Source: an uncultured Clostridia bacterium
GTDB lineage: Bacteria; Bacillota; Clostridia; Oscillospirales; Oscillospiraceae
Reading direction: 5' to 3'
NCBI GenBank assembly: GCA_945918815.1
Contig: CAMEIU010000072.1
Location: 1 to 10,172, forward strand
Length of the DNA stretch: 10,172 bases
Below, piece by piece: positions 1 to 6,330 of the stretch. The notes below the pieces were generated by a model. It made no database searches. It had not been told where the DNA came from and saw nothing but the letters and a program-made list of their open reading frames with translations. A program made the position numbers and the translations under genes. Position 1 is the stretch's first letter. Every line of letters starts with the position of its first letter.

Positions 1-385
1 GTTCGTCCTGGACCAGATGACCAGCTACGGCCTCAACGCCTGTCCCCCCCTGCTGGTGGGCGTGGGCGTGGCCACCAGCGTGGAAACCGCGGCCCTGCTG
101 TCCAAGAAGGCCCTCATGCGGCCCCTGGGCTCCCACAATCCCAACCAAAGAGCTGCCGAGATGGAAAAGCTCCTGGAGGACGGCATCAACGCCATCGGCC
201 TGGGTCCCCAGGGCATGAGCGGCAGCTACTCCGTCATGGGCGTGCACATTGAGAACACCGCCCGCCATCCGTCCACCATCGGCGTGGCCGTCAATGTGGG
301 CTGCTGGTCCCACCGCCGCGGCCATGTGATTTTCGACAAGGATCTGAATGCCACTGTGACAACTCATTCGGGGGTGACTTTGTAA
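1..385 (+). CDS. Class I (Fe-S) fumarate hydratase, alpha subunit, C-terminal part
   Basis: The open frame enters from the left edge (first full codon at base 2) and ends at TAA 383-385, giving about 127 residues. It reads as the C-terminal part of the alpha subunit of two-subunit class I fumarate hydratase / L(+)-tartrate dehydratase: an NACPPLLVGVGVA stretch, then RPLGSHNPNQ, GLGPQGMSGSYSVMGVHIE and, near the end, GCWSHRRGHVIF. Family members are roughly 280-300 residues, so about half is missing to the left. Enzymes of this family interconvert fumarate and malate (or dehydrate tartrate) with an oxygen-sensitive 4Fe-4S cluster; the Cys of NACPP is probably a cluster ligand (inferred from its conservation). 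The stop overlaps the next start in TAATG, so the two subunits are translationally coupled. Fumarate rather than tartrate as substrate is the default assumption. Confidence 0.9.
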   Translation, partial: FVLDQMTSYGLNACPPLLVGVGVATSVETAALLSKKALMRPLGSHNPNQRAAEMEKLLEDGINAIGLGPQGMSGSYSVMGVHIENTARHPSTIGVAVNVGCWSHRRGHVIFDKDLNATVTTHSGVTL

Positions 386-1017
386 TGGTAGAACTGAGAG
401 ACGGCAAGAAAGTATTGACCACGCCTGTGACGGCGGAGGATCTGGCCGACATTCATATCGGCGACATCGTGTACCTGGACGGCGACCTGGTGACCTGCCG
501 TGACGTGGCCCACCGCCGCCTGATCGAAGGCAAGCGGGAGCTGCCCGTGGATCTCCACGGCAAGGCAATTTTCCACGCCGGCCCCATCGTCCGTCCCATC
601 CCGGGCCAGGAGGACGCCTATGAGATGGTGTCCGTGGGTCCCACCACTTCCATGCGTATGGAGAAGTTCGAGAAGGAATTCGTGGAGCAGACCGGCGTGA
701 AGGTCATCGTCGGCAAGGGCGGCATGGGCCCCAACACCGAGTACGCCTGCAAGAACTTCAAGGCCATCCACTGCGTGTTCCCCGCCGGCTGCGCCGTGGT
801 GGCTGCCACTGAGGTGGAGCGCATCGCCGAGCATCACTGGGATGAGCTGGGCATGCCCGAGACCCTGTGGTGCTGCAAGGTCAAGGAATTCGGACCCCTG
901 ATCGTGTCCATCGACACCGAGGGCCGGAACATGTTCGAGGAGAACAAGGTCAAGTTCAACGAAAAGAAGGACGCGGCCATCGCCGAGATCTGCAAGCACG
1001 TCAGCTACATCAAGTAA
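385..1017 (+). CDS. Class I fumarate hydratase, beta subunit
   Basis: A complete 210-residue protein, the usual length for the beta subunit of two-subunit class I fumarase / tartrate dehydratase. Recognisable blocks are TCRDVAHRRL (residues 37-46), FHAGPIVRP (63-71), GPTTSMRM (85-92), GKGGMG (110-115) and LWCCKVKEFGPLIVSID (161-177). With the alpha subunit upstream it forms the cytoplasmic Fe-S hydratase converting malate and fumarate. The ATG at 385 shares its A with the alpha stop codon, so translation probably depends on coupling, which fits a 1:1 complex. No further gene follows on this strand; a hairpin comes 8 bases after the stop. Codon use and high GC match the backbone genes in this window. 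A tartrate-specific enzyme cannot be excluded from sequence alone. Confidence 0.93.
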   Translation: MVELRDGKKVLTTPVTAEDLADIHIGDIVYLDGDLVTCRDVAHRRLIEGKRELPVDLHGKAIFHAGPIVRPIPGQEDAYEMVSVGPTTSMRMEKFEKEFVEQTGVKVIVGKGGMGPNTEYACKNFKAIHCVFPAGCAVVAATEVERIAEHHWDELGMPETLWCCKVKEFGPLIVSIDTEGRNMFEENKVKFNEKKDAAIAEICKHVSYIK

Positions 1018-1024
1018 CAAAAAC

Positions 1025-1053
1025 GCGCACCGGCGGAAATACTGCCGGTGCGC
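1025..1053. terminator. Hairpin after the fumarase genes, probable bidirectional terminator
   Basis: GCGCACCGGC at 1025-1034 pairs perfectly with GCCGGTGCGC at 1044-1053 around a 9-base loop. On the plus strand it lies just after the beta-subunit stop but is followed only by AAATTATACT, a weak U tract. Read on the minus strand it is followed by GTTTTTGTT, a better intrinsic terminator tail, so it may also stop leftward transcription from the glycosidase gene. Confidence 0.7.
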
Positions 1054-1067
1054 AAATTATACTGTGT

Positions 1068-1353
1068 GGGAAATTGGGATTTGTCGAGGTGAGAGCACTG
1101 GCGAGGGAGCGCCCAAGGCTTCCCCTTGAGGGGACACCCCAGGGTGGCTTCTCTTGCCCCTACGGGGCAATTCACCTTCAGCTGCCGAACGAAGTGAGGC
1201 TGATGAGGTGTGCGGAAAAATGTGCGATTTGCAGGAACTTCCGGCGAATTCGCAGCCCTTTTCCACCTCATCCGGCGCTTCGCGCCACCTTCCCCTCAAG
1301 GGGAAGGCTTTGAGCTTCTGCAAACCTCAATTGCCCTACAAATTCCAATTTAA
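1068..1353. repeat. MITE-like intergenic repeat, copy 1 (mosaic interior)
   Basis: This fills the 332-base gap between the fumarase and glycosidase genes; I see no gene in it. The left end GGGAAATTGGGATTTGTC (1068-1085) and the right end ACAAATTCCAATTTAA (1338-1353) are an imperfect version of the terminal inverted repeat found in the other three copies. The interior differs from those copies except for a shared block, CTCTTGCCC..GGGCAATTCACCTTC, at about 1152-1179. The right terminal repeat contains the TAA stop codon of the minus-strand glycosidase gene (1350-1352). No convincing target-site duplication was seen. Confidence 0.7.
1115..1310. repeat. Nested element bounded by perfect 20-bp inverted repeats
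   Basis: AAGGCTTCCCCTTGAGGGGA at 1115-1134 and its exact reverse complement at 1291-1310 bound a 196-base unit inside repeat copy 1. It also contains a CCTCATCCGGCGCTTCGCGCCACC hairpin-like stretch near its right end, broken here into TCCGGCGCTTCGCGCC at about 1271-1286. Repeats of this general look (CTTCCCC..GGGGAAG ends) are common between genes of gut Clostridia. No coding capacity is evident. Confidence 0.65.
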
Positions 1354-2900
1354 CGGCCTTCCCTGATCCGATAGAATCCTGCCGAGCAGGGGGGGACGGC
1401 GATTTGGCCGCCGTTCTGGACGGCCTTGCCGCCGTAGGTATACACGGCTTCGCCCAGATTGGCCTCCAGGGGGAAGGAGACGTTCCGCTCCGCCGGATTC
1501 AGAATCACCAGCAGCCGCTCCCGGCCACTGGACCGGACGTAGGCCAGGGGATAGGCGTCCTTCTCGGCGTAGACGAATGCAATGTCGCCCTTGCTCTGCA
1601 AGGCCGGATGGGCCTGGCGGACGGCGATCAGGCGGCGGATCTCGTTGTACAGGGAATTCTGATCCTCCTGCTGGGCCTCCAGGGTGGGCCGGTCGGGGCT
1701 TTCGTCCTGGCGGATGTACAGCTTCTCCTTGGCGGCGGCGCTGAAGCCGGCGTTGACCGTGTGGTCCCACTGCATGGGCGTCCGGGAGCCGGTCCGCTCG
1801 TAGCCGCCCTCCACGGATTTGAGACCCTCCACATAGCGCATGCCGATCTCGTCGCCGTAGTAGATGAACGGCGCGCCGGGCATGGACAGCAGGAAGGCGA
1901 AGGCCAGCTTCAGATCCTCACCCTGGACCGTGTGGGCCAGGCGGCCCATGTCGTGGTTGCCGGAGGGAATGCAGATGAGGCCGCGACCCGCCGCCTTCTC
2001 CCGGCTCTCCAGATACTTTTTCACGAATTCCGAGCAATCGCCCTTGCCGCGATGGCAGAAAAACGGCTCTTCGCAGCGGAACAGGTCGTTGTAATGGGAC
2101 GGGCCGAAGTGGAGCAGGAAGTCCATGTGGAAGCCGCCCAGAAGGGACTTGTCCGGCTCGCCCCACTCGGAGATGATGGCGGCCTCCGGGAACTCCCGGT
2201 CCAGGAAGGCCCGCATGTCCTGCCAGAGTTGGATGGTGCCCTTGCTCTCCGGGTCGTTCTTCACCAGGGAACCGGCCATGTCCACCCGGAAGCCGTCGCA
2301 GCCCATCTGGAGCCAGAAGCGCATGACGTCCTTCATGGCCTCCCGAGTGGCCATGGGGCCTTCGGCATCCATGGGCTGCTGCCAGGGCCGGTTGACTTCA
2401 TAGAAGCCGTAGTTCAAAGCGGGCTGATGGGAGAAGAAATTGGTGGCGCAGCAACCGCACCGCTCGGAGATGCCGCGGATGCAGGCCAGATTCTCGGGAG
2501 AGTCCCAGATGCTTTTGGTCCAGATATACCGGTCGGTGTATTCGTTTTTGTCTGCCTTGCAGGATTCCAGGAACCAGGGATGGTCCCAGGAGGTGTGGCC
2601 CGGCACCAGGTCCAGCAGCACGTGCATGCCCCGCCGGTGGGCCTCGGAGAACAGCCGCTTCAGATCCTCGTTGGTGCCGTAGCGCGGGGCCACGGTGTAA
2701 TAGTCGGCCACGTCGTAGCCTGCGTCTCCGAAGGGAGAATCAAAGCAGGGATTCAGCCACAGGGCGTTGCAGCCCAGGTCAAAAATATCGTCCAGCTTTT
2801 CCGTGATGCCGTTCAGGTCGCCGATGCCGTCGGCGTTGGTGTCCCGGAAGGACTGGGGATAGATCTCATAAAAAATCGCGTTGTCAAGCCACTTTGGCAT
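1350..2900 (-). CDS. GH13 family alpha-glucosidase / alpha-amylase-type glycoside hydrolase
   Basis: A 516-residue enzyme that hydrolyses (or transfers) alpha-glucosidic bonds of maltodextrin-type sugars. The GH13 (beta/alpha)8 motifs are in order: DLVPGH (97-102, region I), GFRVDMA with nucleophile Asp207, ISEWGEP with acid/base Glu245, and NHDMGR (315-320) with the third catalytic Asp317. MQWD and AGFS (376-387) are typical of oligo-1,6-glucosidase and alpha-glucosidase relatives, and a beta-sandwich C-terminal domain follows from about 430. There is no signal peptide, so it acts in the cytoplasm. The start at 2900 is set by AAGGAG (2909-2914, 8-base spacing) and by alignment of MPKWLDNAIFYEIYPQSF with family N-termini; the frame runs further upstream only through repeat DNA. 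Region I has Gly where most members have Asn (DxVxNH). The stop codon lies inside the adjoining repeat. Exact substrate is unknown. Confidence 0.93.
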   Translation of the reverse strand: MPKWLDNAIFYEIYPQSFRDTNADGIGDLNGITEKLDDIFDLGCNALWLNPCFDSPFGDAGYDVADYYTVAPRYGTNEDLKRLFSEAHRRGMHVLLDLVPGHTSWDHPWFLESCKADKNEYTDRYIWTKSIWDSPENLACIRGISERCGCCATNFFSHQPALNYGFYEVNRPWQQPMDAEGPMATREAMKDVMRFWLQMGCDGFRVDMAGSLVKNDPESKGTIQLWQDMRAFLDREFPEAAIISEWGEPDKSLLGGFHMDFLLHFGPSHYNDLFRCEEPFFCHRGKGDCSEFVKKYLESREKAAGRGLICIPSGNHDMGRLAHTVQGEDLKLAFAFLLSMPGAPFIYYGDEIGMRYVEGLKSVEGGYERTGSRTPMQWDHTVNAGFSAAAKEKLYIRQDESPDRPTLEAQQEDQNSLYNEIRRLIAVRQAHPALQSKGDIAFVYAEKDAYPLAYVRSSGRERLLVILNPAERNVSFPLEANLGEAVYTYGGKAVQNGGQIAVPPCSAGFYRIREGR

Positions 2901-2936
2901 AAAAGTCTCTCCTTGCTTTTTCAGGTTTGCGAAACT

Positions 2937-2965
2937 ATGATACAACTTGAAAAGATAAGTTGCAA
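2937..2965 (-). promoter_or_regulatory. Promoter of the GH13 gene with an overlapping dyad
   Basis: On the minus strand TTGCAA (2960-2965) and TATCAT (2937-2942) are 17 bases apart, matching the housekeeping consensus at 4/6 and 5/6 positions, and lie 37 bases upstream of the ATG. The spacer carries an inverted repeat, CAACTT (2943-2948) with AAGTTG (2957-2962). A dyad lying between -35 and -10 is well placed to be a repressor operator, as expected for a sugar-regulated gene. The regulator is not identified. Confidence 0.6.
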
Positions 2966-3008
2966 CGGAAAATTTTACGGGATGCTTACCGGCATCCATC
3001 AGCAAGCC

Positions 3009-3320
3009 GGAAAATTGGGATTTGTCTATGAATTGACAATGGATAATTGACAATTGACAATGAACGTATTTTCCTTCGGAAAATGATTGAAAAACGCCCG
3101 TTTTCAAGTGATCCGTAGGGGCGACCCTTGCGGTCGCCCTCCGTGCACACCTCCAATGTAGGGCGCGGGAAGGTGAATTGCCCGAAGGGCAAGAGAGGCC
3201 GGTCTGGACCGCGACCCGACGCGCCGTTGGGCAGTCGGAGCCGGGACGCAGCTGCGTACAGCGGCACGTCCAGTGGCCGTGCCCTACATAAAGCTGTACA
3301 TCGGCAAATCCCAATTTCCC
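3009..3320 (-). repeat. MITE-like intergenic repeat, copy 2 (composite)
   Basis: The 469 bases between the divergent GH13 and DUF1847 genes are mostly this repeat. Terminal inverted repeats are GGAAAATTGGGATTTGTC (3009-3026) and GGCAAATCCCAATTTCCC (3303-3320). The part from about 3151 to 3320 is the reverse-oriented homologue of copies 3 and 4, including GGGCAAGAGAGGCCGGTCTG and CACGTCCAGTGGCCGTGCC. The part from 3027 to 3150 is foreign to them: tandem ATTGACAAT units (3032-3061), a hairpin ATTTTCC/GGAAAAT (3068-3084), and a hairpin GGGCGACC/GGTCGCCC (3119-3126, 3132-3139). Open frames through it are artefacts. Confidence 0.75.
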
Positions 3321-3369
3321 GGTTTATTGAGAACCAGATACGCACATTTTTTGGAAAGAAGGAGTTTTC

Positions 3370-3990
3370 ATGTATACTTGCGCCAACTGTACGGTTCAGG
3401 CGTGCAGCGTCCGGGACGCGGAAAAACGGCCGAAGAATTGCCCCATGGAGCAGGAGGCTCTCATGGCGGAGGCCCAGCGCCGGTACCAGCTGCCGGAAAA
3501 CCGGGATTTCTACGTCACCGCCTCGGAGCTGGAGGCCCTGGGCTACTGCCAGTGGCCCAGAATCAAGGAGACCATTGAGCTCTGCCTGCGGATGGGTTAT
3601 ACCAAGGTGGGCCTGGCCTTCTGCCGCGGCCTGCGGAAAGAGGCCAAGGTCGTGGACGGCCTTCTCCGCCGGGCGGGCCTGGAGGTGATCTCCGTCATCT
3701 GCAAAACCGGCGGCGTGGACAAGACCCAGTGCGGTATTCCCGACGAACACAAGGTCCATCCCGGCCGGTACGAGCCCATGTGCAATCCCATCGCCCAGGC
3801 CATGCTGCTCAATGAGCAGCAGACCCAGTTCAACATCGCCCTGGGCCTCTGCGTGGGCCACGATTCTATGTTCTATAAGTATTCCGACGCTCTGGTGACC
3901 ACCCTGGTCGCCAAGGACCGGGTCACCGGCCACAATCCCGCCGCCGCGATCTATTGCAGCGAAGGCTATTTTAAGGACCGGCTGCTGTAG
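3370..3990 (+). CDS. DUF1847 family Cys-rich putative metal-binding protein
   Basis: A 206-residue cytoplasmic protein that I recognise as DUF1847 (described as metal-binding; reaction unknown). It opens with a Cys cluster, C4xxC7, C12 and C24 in KNCPMEQ, fitting a metal or Fe-S site, and has further conserved-looking Cys residues at 60, 72, 85, 111, 121, 138, 161 and 186. Blocks such as RIKETIELCLRMGYTKVGLAFC, the CGIPDEHKVHPGRYEPMCNP stretch and LGLCVGHDSMF look like a Rossmann-like core. The ATG at 3370 has AAGGAG (3359-3364) five bases upstream. It stands alone, divergent from the GH13 gene and upstream of the GntR pair. Family identity is fairly sure; function is not known. Confidence 0.85.
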   Translation: MYTCANCTVQACSVRDAEKRPKNCPMEQEALMAEAQRRYQLPENRDFYVTASELEALGYCQWPRIKETIELCLRMGYTKVGLAFCRGLRKEAKVVDGLLRRAGLEVISVICKTGGVDKTQCGIPDEHKVHPGRYEPMCNPIAQAMLLNEQQTQFNIALGLCVGHDSMFYKYSDALVTTLVAKDRVTGHNPAAAIYCSEGYFKDRLL

Positions 3991-4010
3991 ATTTTTGGAG
4001 GGAGACGGTG

Positions 4011-4016
4011 TATAAT
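4011..4016 (+). promoter_or_regulatory. Possible -10 element for the GntR pair
   Basis: A perfect TATAAT lies 106 bases before the first GntR start. The corresponding -35 (TAGATT at 3988-3993, 17-base spacing) is poor. A TTGACA at 4022-4027 has only a weak TAGACC 15 bases further on. Either could serve; neither is convincing. Confidence 0.3.
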
Positions 4017-4019
4017 TGG

Positions 4020-4099
4020 AATTGACAATGATTGAATTTGCATAGACCCTCGTGCCCCCTGTAGGGGCGGCTATCAGACGCCCGTCATCCTTGTCAATT
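4020..4099. repeat. Small repeat remnant upstream of the GntR genes
   Basis: AATTGACAA (4020-4028) and its reverse complement TTGTCAATT (4091-4099) flank a GTAGGGGCGGCTATCAGACGCCC hairpin-like core. The ATTGACAAT motif is the same as the tandem units in repeat copy 2, so this looks like a small member or remnant of that repeat type. It ends just before the ribosome site of the first GntR gene. Confidence 0.5.
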
Positions 4100-4121
4100 G
4101 CCCTCGAAGGACCTCGATCAT

Positions 4122-4751
4122 ATGATACAGAACTGTTCCAATTTATCCTTGAAAGACAGAATCGCGGAGATGCTCCGGGCGGAGATTGCCGCCGGACGGA
4201 TGGCCGACGGGGAAGAGCTGACCCAGGAGCGGGTTTCCGACGCGTTGGCCGTATCCCGGATTCCGGTGCGGGAGGCGTTTTTGCAGCTGGAGGCCGACGG
4301 CCTGCTCCGGCGGCTGCCCAACCGGCATGTGCAGGTGGTGGGCGTCACAGCGAAGCGGCTGCGCCAGAATTTCCGGGTTTTGGCATCCCTGGAATGCGAG
4401 CTGGCCCGGCTGGCGGCGGAGGAGGGAGACTTCTCCCTGGCCCTGGACCGGCTGGAAGCCCTGCGGACGGCGGATACCTGGACGGACCGGGTCCGCTGCG
4501 ATACATCCTTCCACCTGGCCCTGGGCGCGTCCCTGGACAATCCCACCCTGGCCCAGCTCCACAGCGGCCAGCGGCGGGGCCTCTTTGCCGGAGCCCTGGA
4601 CCGGCTGCCGCCGGAGGGCGTGCCGCTCCGGGACCTGAACGATGCCCTGGAGGATGGCCTGCGGACCCGGGACGGGGCGGCTCTGTGCCGGAAGATCCGG
4701 GCTTATTATGAGACCGTCTGTGAAGCGGTTTTGAAGGAGATGAAGCCATGA
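4122..4751 (+). CDS. GntR family regulator, FCD subfamily (first of tandem pair)
   Basis: A 209-residue DNA-binding regulator. The N-terminal winged helix-turn-helix spans about residues 8-73, with LTQERVSDALAVSRIPVREAF and the wing GLLRRLPNRHVQVV typical of GntR proteins. An all-helical FCD effector domain follows (about 80-205). The start at ATG 4122 is preferred over an upstream TTG at 4098 because AAGGA (4107-4111) lies 10 bases before it and the upstream codons fall in repeat DNA. In the FCD domain Asp127 and His131 fit the usual first metal ligands, but the later conserved His positions appear replaced (DLNDALEDGL and RAYYETV), so the metal/effector site looks degenerate. Its last codons overlap the next gene (ATGA, 4748-4751). 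The regulated pathway is not evident. Confidence 0.88.
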   Translation: MIQNCSNLSLKDRIAEMLRAEIAAGRMADGEELTQERVSDALAVSRIPVREAFLQLEADGLLRRLPNRHVQVVGVTAKRLRQNFRVLASLECELARLAAEEGDFSLALDRLEALRTADTWTDRVRCDTSFHLALGASLDNPTLAQLHSGQRRGLFAGALDRLPPEGVPLRDLNDALEDGLRTRDGAALCRKIRAYYETVCEAVLKEMKP

Positions 4752-5410
4752 CCCAGCTGCAGCCCATTACCCTTTTGCCCGCCCGGGAGCGGGTAGCCGC
4801 CGCGCTGCGGGAGGCCATCCTGTCCCATCAGCTGGAGCCGGGCCGGGAGCTTTCCTTGAAGGATGCCGCCCAGCTTCTGGGCGTCTCCGTGACGCCGGTG
4901 CGTGAGGCCTTTCAGCAGCTGGCCCAGGAGGGCCTGATCGAGCTTCGGCCCAACCGCGGGGCGATTATCCTGGGCCTGGATGAGCAGACCATCCGGGACC
5001 ACTACGAGCTGCGGGCCATCCTGGAGCGGGAGGCGGCCATGGCTGTCTGCCGGAAGAACGCGGACCTGCGCCGCATCCGCAACGCCTTTGATATGGCCCA
5101 GGCGGCCCTGGCCCGGCACGATTCCACGGAGTACGGCAACTACAATCAGGCCTTCCATGTGGAAATCTGGAACGCCGGCGGCAATAAAAAAATCGCCCAG
5201 ACCCTATCCCAGCTCTGGAACGGCCTGTCCATGGGCCATAAGGTGACCCGGGAGGCCTATGCCCAGATCTCCATGGCGGAGCATGAAGGCATCATGGAAG
5301 CCCTGGAGGCCCGGGACGAGCAGCTGGCCGGACAGCGCATGGACCATCACATCCGACGCAGCCTGGAAAACGTCCTGACCCATCTGAAAGTGGAGCAGGA
5401 ACCGAAATGA
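4748..5410 (+). CDS. GntR family regulator, FCD subfamily (second of tandem pair)
   Basis: A 220-residue regulator with a winged helix-turn-helix at about 12-77 (LSLKDAAQLLGVSVTPVREAF, GLIELRPNRGAIIL) and an FCD domain at about 82-212. The putative metal-binding His set is intact here: His137 in NQAFHVEIWN, His179 in MAEHEGI, and His200/His201 in MDHHIRRS. Such domains bind small organic acids or sugar acids through a metal ion. It starts at an ATGA overlap with the first GntR gene and has its own AAGGAG (4734-4739) 8 bases upstream, so the two are co-expressed and could heterodimerise (inferred). A strong terminator follows the stop immediately. No adjacent catabolic operon reveals the effector. 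Confidence 0.92.
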   Translation: MTQLQPITLLPARERVAAALREAILSHQLEPGRELSLKDAAQLLGVSVTPVREAFQQLAQEGLIELRPNRGAIILGLDEQTIRDHYELRAILEREAAMAVCRKNADLRRIRNAFDMAQAALARHDSTEYGNYNQAFHVEIWNAGGNKKIAQTLSQLWNGLSMGHKVTREAYAQISMAEHEGIMEALEARDEQLAGQRMDHHIRRSLENVLTHLKVEQEPK

Positions 5411-5413
5411 GAG

Positions 5414-5437
5414 ACGCACCCTCGCGCGAGGGTGCGT
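5414..5437 (+). terminator. Rho-independent terminator of the GntR pair
   Basis: ACGCACCCTCG (5414-5424) and CGAGGGTGCGT (5427-5437) form a perfect stem of up to 11 pairs, three bases after the second GntR stop. It runs into TTTCTTGT, giving a short U-rich tail. Confidence 0.85.
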
Positions 5438-5486
5438 TTCTTGTCCGACCCATATGGGGCACAAGTGTTCCGCAGAACGCTGTAGA

Positions 5487-5504
5487 GGACGCATATATGC
5501 GTCC
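5487..5504. repeat. Perfect 18-bp palindrome between convergent genes
   Basis: GGACGCATATATGCGTCC is fully self-complementary. It lies between the GntR terminator and the 3' end of the minus-strand DUF2284 gene, where it could act as a terminator-like hairpin for that gene, although no T tract follows in either direction. A smaller GTTC/GAAC hairpin (about 5467-5478) sits beside it. Confidence 0.45.
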
Positions 5505-5533
5505 CACTGGAAGCAGCTGCCTCTGGGACTCCG

Positions 5534-6070
5534 TCAGTCAAACACATACATGCCAAACAACGCCACCAATCCCGGGCCTGCGTCGTATTCCATGCCGCAT
5601 TGCTCCGCCAGCTTCTGCACATAGATGCAGAAGGCCGACATGCAGGAGAATTGCAGCGCCGGGAAGCGGCAGGGCTCGTGGTCCTCAATGGCGCAGCGGG
5701 CGCAGAGATTGCATCCGCTGGCCCCGATCATAAAGCCACGATGCGCCTGCTCCAACCGGTCGATGAGATCCCGCACCATGCGGTTGTGCTTCCCCTTGGC
5801 GGCCTTGGTCTCCACCGGGTCCATGGGATCGTCGATCTCCCACAGGGTTTGCAGCAGCAAGGCCTGCCGCTTTTCCCGGACGCGCTGTTCCATATGGTCC
5901 GTGGTTCCACAGTCCGGCGGGCAGGCATAGTTGATTCCATACTTGCCGCAGGAATTTTCCTCACAGCACACCCGAAACCCCGGCTCAAAGGGAATTGTTT
6001 TTGTATCCACCACCGCCGCGTCAGTAAACCCCACCGCCTTGGCAAGGGAAACCATCTGTTCGTTTGTCAT
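5534..6070 (-). CDS. DUF2284 family Cys-rich putative metal / Fe-S protein
   Basis: A 178-residue protein that I recognise as DUF2284 (annotated as predicted metal-binding; function unknown). Two Cys groups are clear: Cys35/36, Cys41, Cys50 and Cys54 (in VCCEENSC and YACPPDC), and Cys120-x2-Cys123-x2-Cys126 with Cys134 (in SGCNLCARC and EPCRFP). The second is a ferredoxin-like CxxCxxC...C pattern, so up to two 4Fe-4S clusters are plausible. The start at 6070 begins MTNEQMVSLAKAVGF; purine-rich AGGAAAGAAG lies upstream and the reading frame beyond it is repeat DNA. There is no signal peptide. It is convergent with the GntR pair and separated by repeat copy 3 from the MBL gene. A role in electron transfer or corrinoid-type methyl metabolism is possible but not shown. 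Confidence 0.87.
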   Translation of the reverse strand: MTNEQMVSLAKAVGFTDAAVVDTKTIPFEPGFRVCCEENSCGKYGINYACPPDCGTTDHMEQRVREKRQALLLQTLWEIDDPMDPVETKAAKGKHNRMVRDLIDRLEQAHRGFMIGASGCNLCARCAIEDHEPCRFPALQFSCMSAFCIYVQKLAEQCGMEYDAGPGLVALFGMYVFD

Positions 6071-6112
6071 AAACGCACTTCTTTCCTGCGATTCATAGAT
6101 TTTTTGAAGACC

Positions 6113-6313
6113 GGGAAATTGGGATTTGCCGATGTACAGCTTTCTGTAGGGCACGGCCACTGGACGTGCCGCATGCAGGCAGCTGCATTCTGGAACCAGC
6201 TGCCAAACGGCGCGTCGGGTCGCGGTCCAGACCGGCCTCTCTTGCCCTTCGGGCAATTCACCTTCCCGCGCCCTACATGGGCGATACATCACATCGGCAA
6301 ATCCCAATTTCTC
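6113..6313 (+). repeat. MITE-like intergenic repeat, copy 3 (best preserved)
   Basis: The ends are a perfect 21-bp inverted repeat at 6115-6135 and 6291-6311 (starting GAAATTGGGATTTGCC). Subterminal GTAGGGC blocks are also inverted (TGTAGGGCACGG on the left, CGCGCCCTACA on the right). The interior has hairpins GGCACG/CGTGCC near 6150-6171 and TTGCCC/GGGCAA near 6242-6256. At about 200 bases and without coding capacity, it resembles a non-autonomous inverted-repeat element. It is near identical to copy 4. It fills most of the space between the DUF2284 and MBL genes. Confidence 0.85.
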
Positions 6314-6330
6314 AGATCAACCGTCTGCTC

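Noticed and set aside
364..1020. Long minus-strand frame opposite the fumarase beta gene
   Set aside because: His/Leu/Gly-rich shadow of a GC-rich gene; the plus-strand frame matches a known family along its whole length.
1404..3050. 548-codon plus-strand frame opposite the GH13 gene
   Set aside because: An antisense frame of a high-GC gene with no recognisable domain; the minus strand has all GH13 motifs.
3032..3061. CRISPR-like array from ATTGACAAT units
   Set aside because: The units are 9 bases, nearly back to back, with no regular spacers and no cas genes.
2901..3314. N-terminal extension of the GH13 frame to base 3314
   Set aside because: The added residues translate repeat copy 2 and the promoter; the ribosome site and the family N-terminus fix the start at 2900.
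6071..6307. N-terminal extension of the DUF2284 frame
   Set aside because: It is translated repeat copy 3. Similar peptides arise from the other copies because they share DNA, not because they code.
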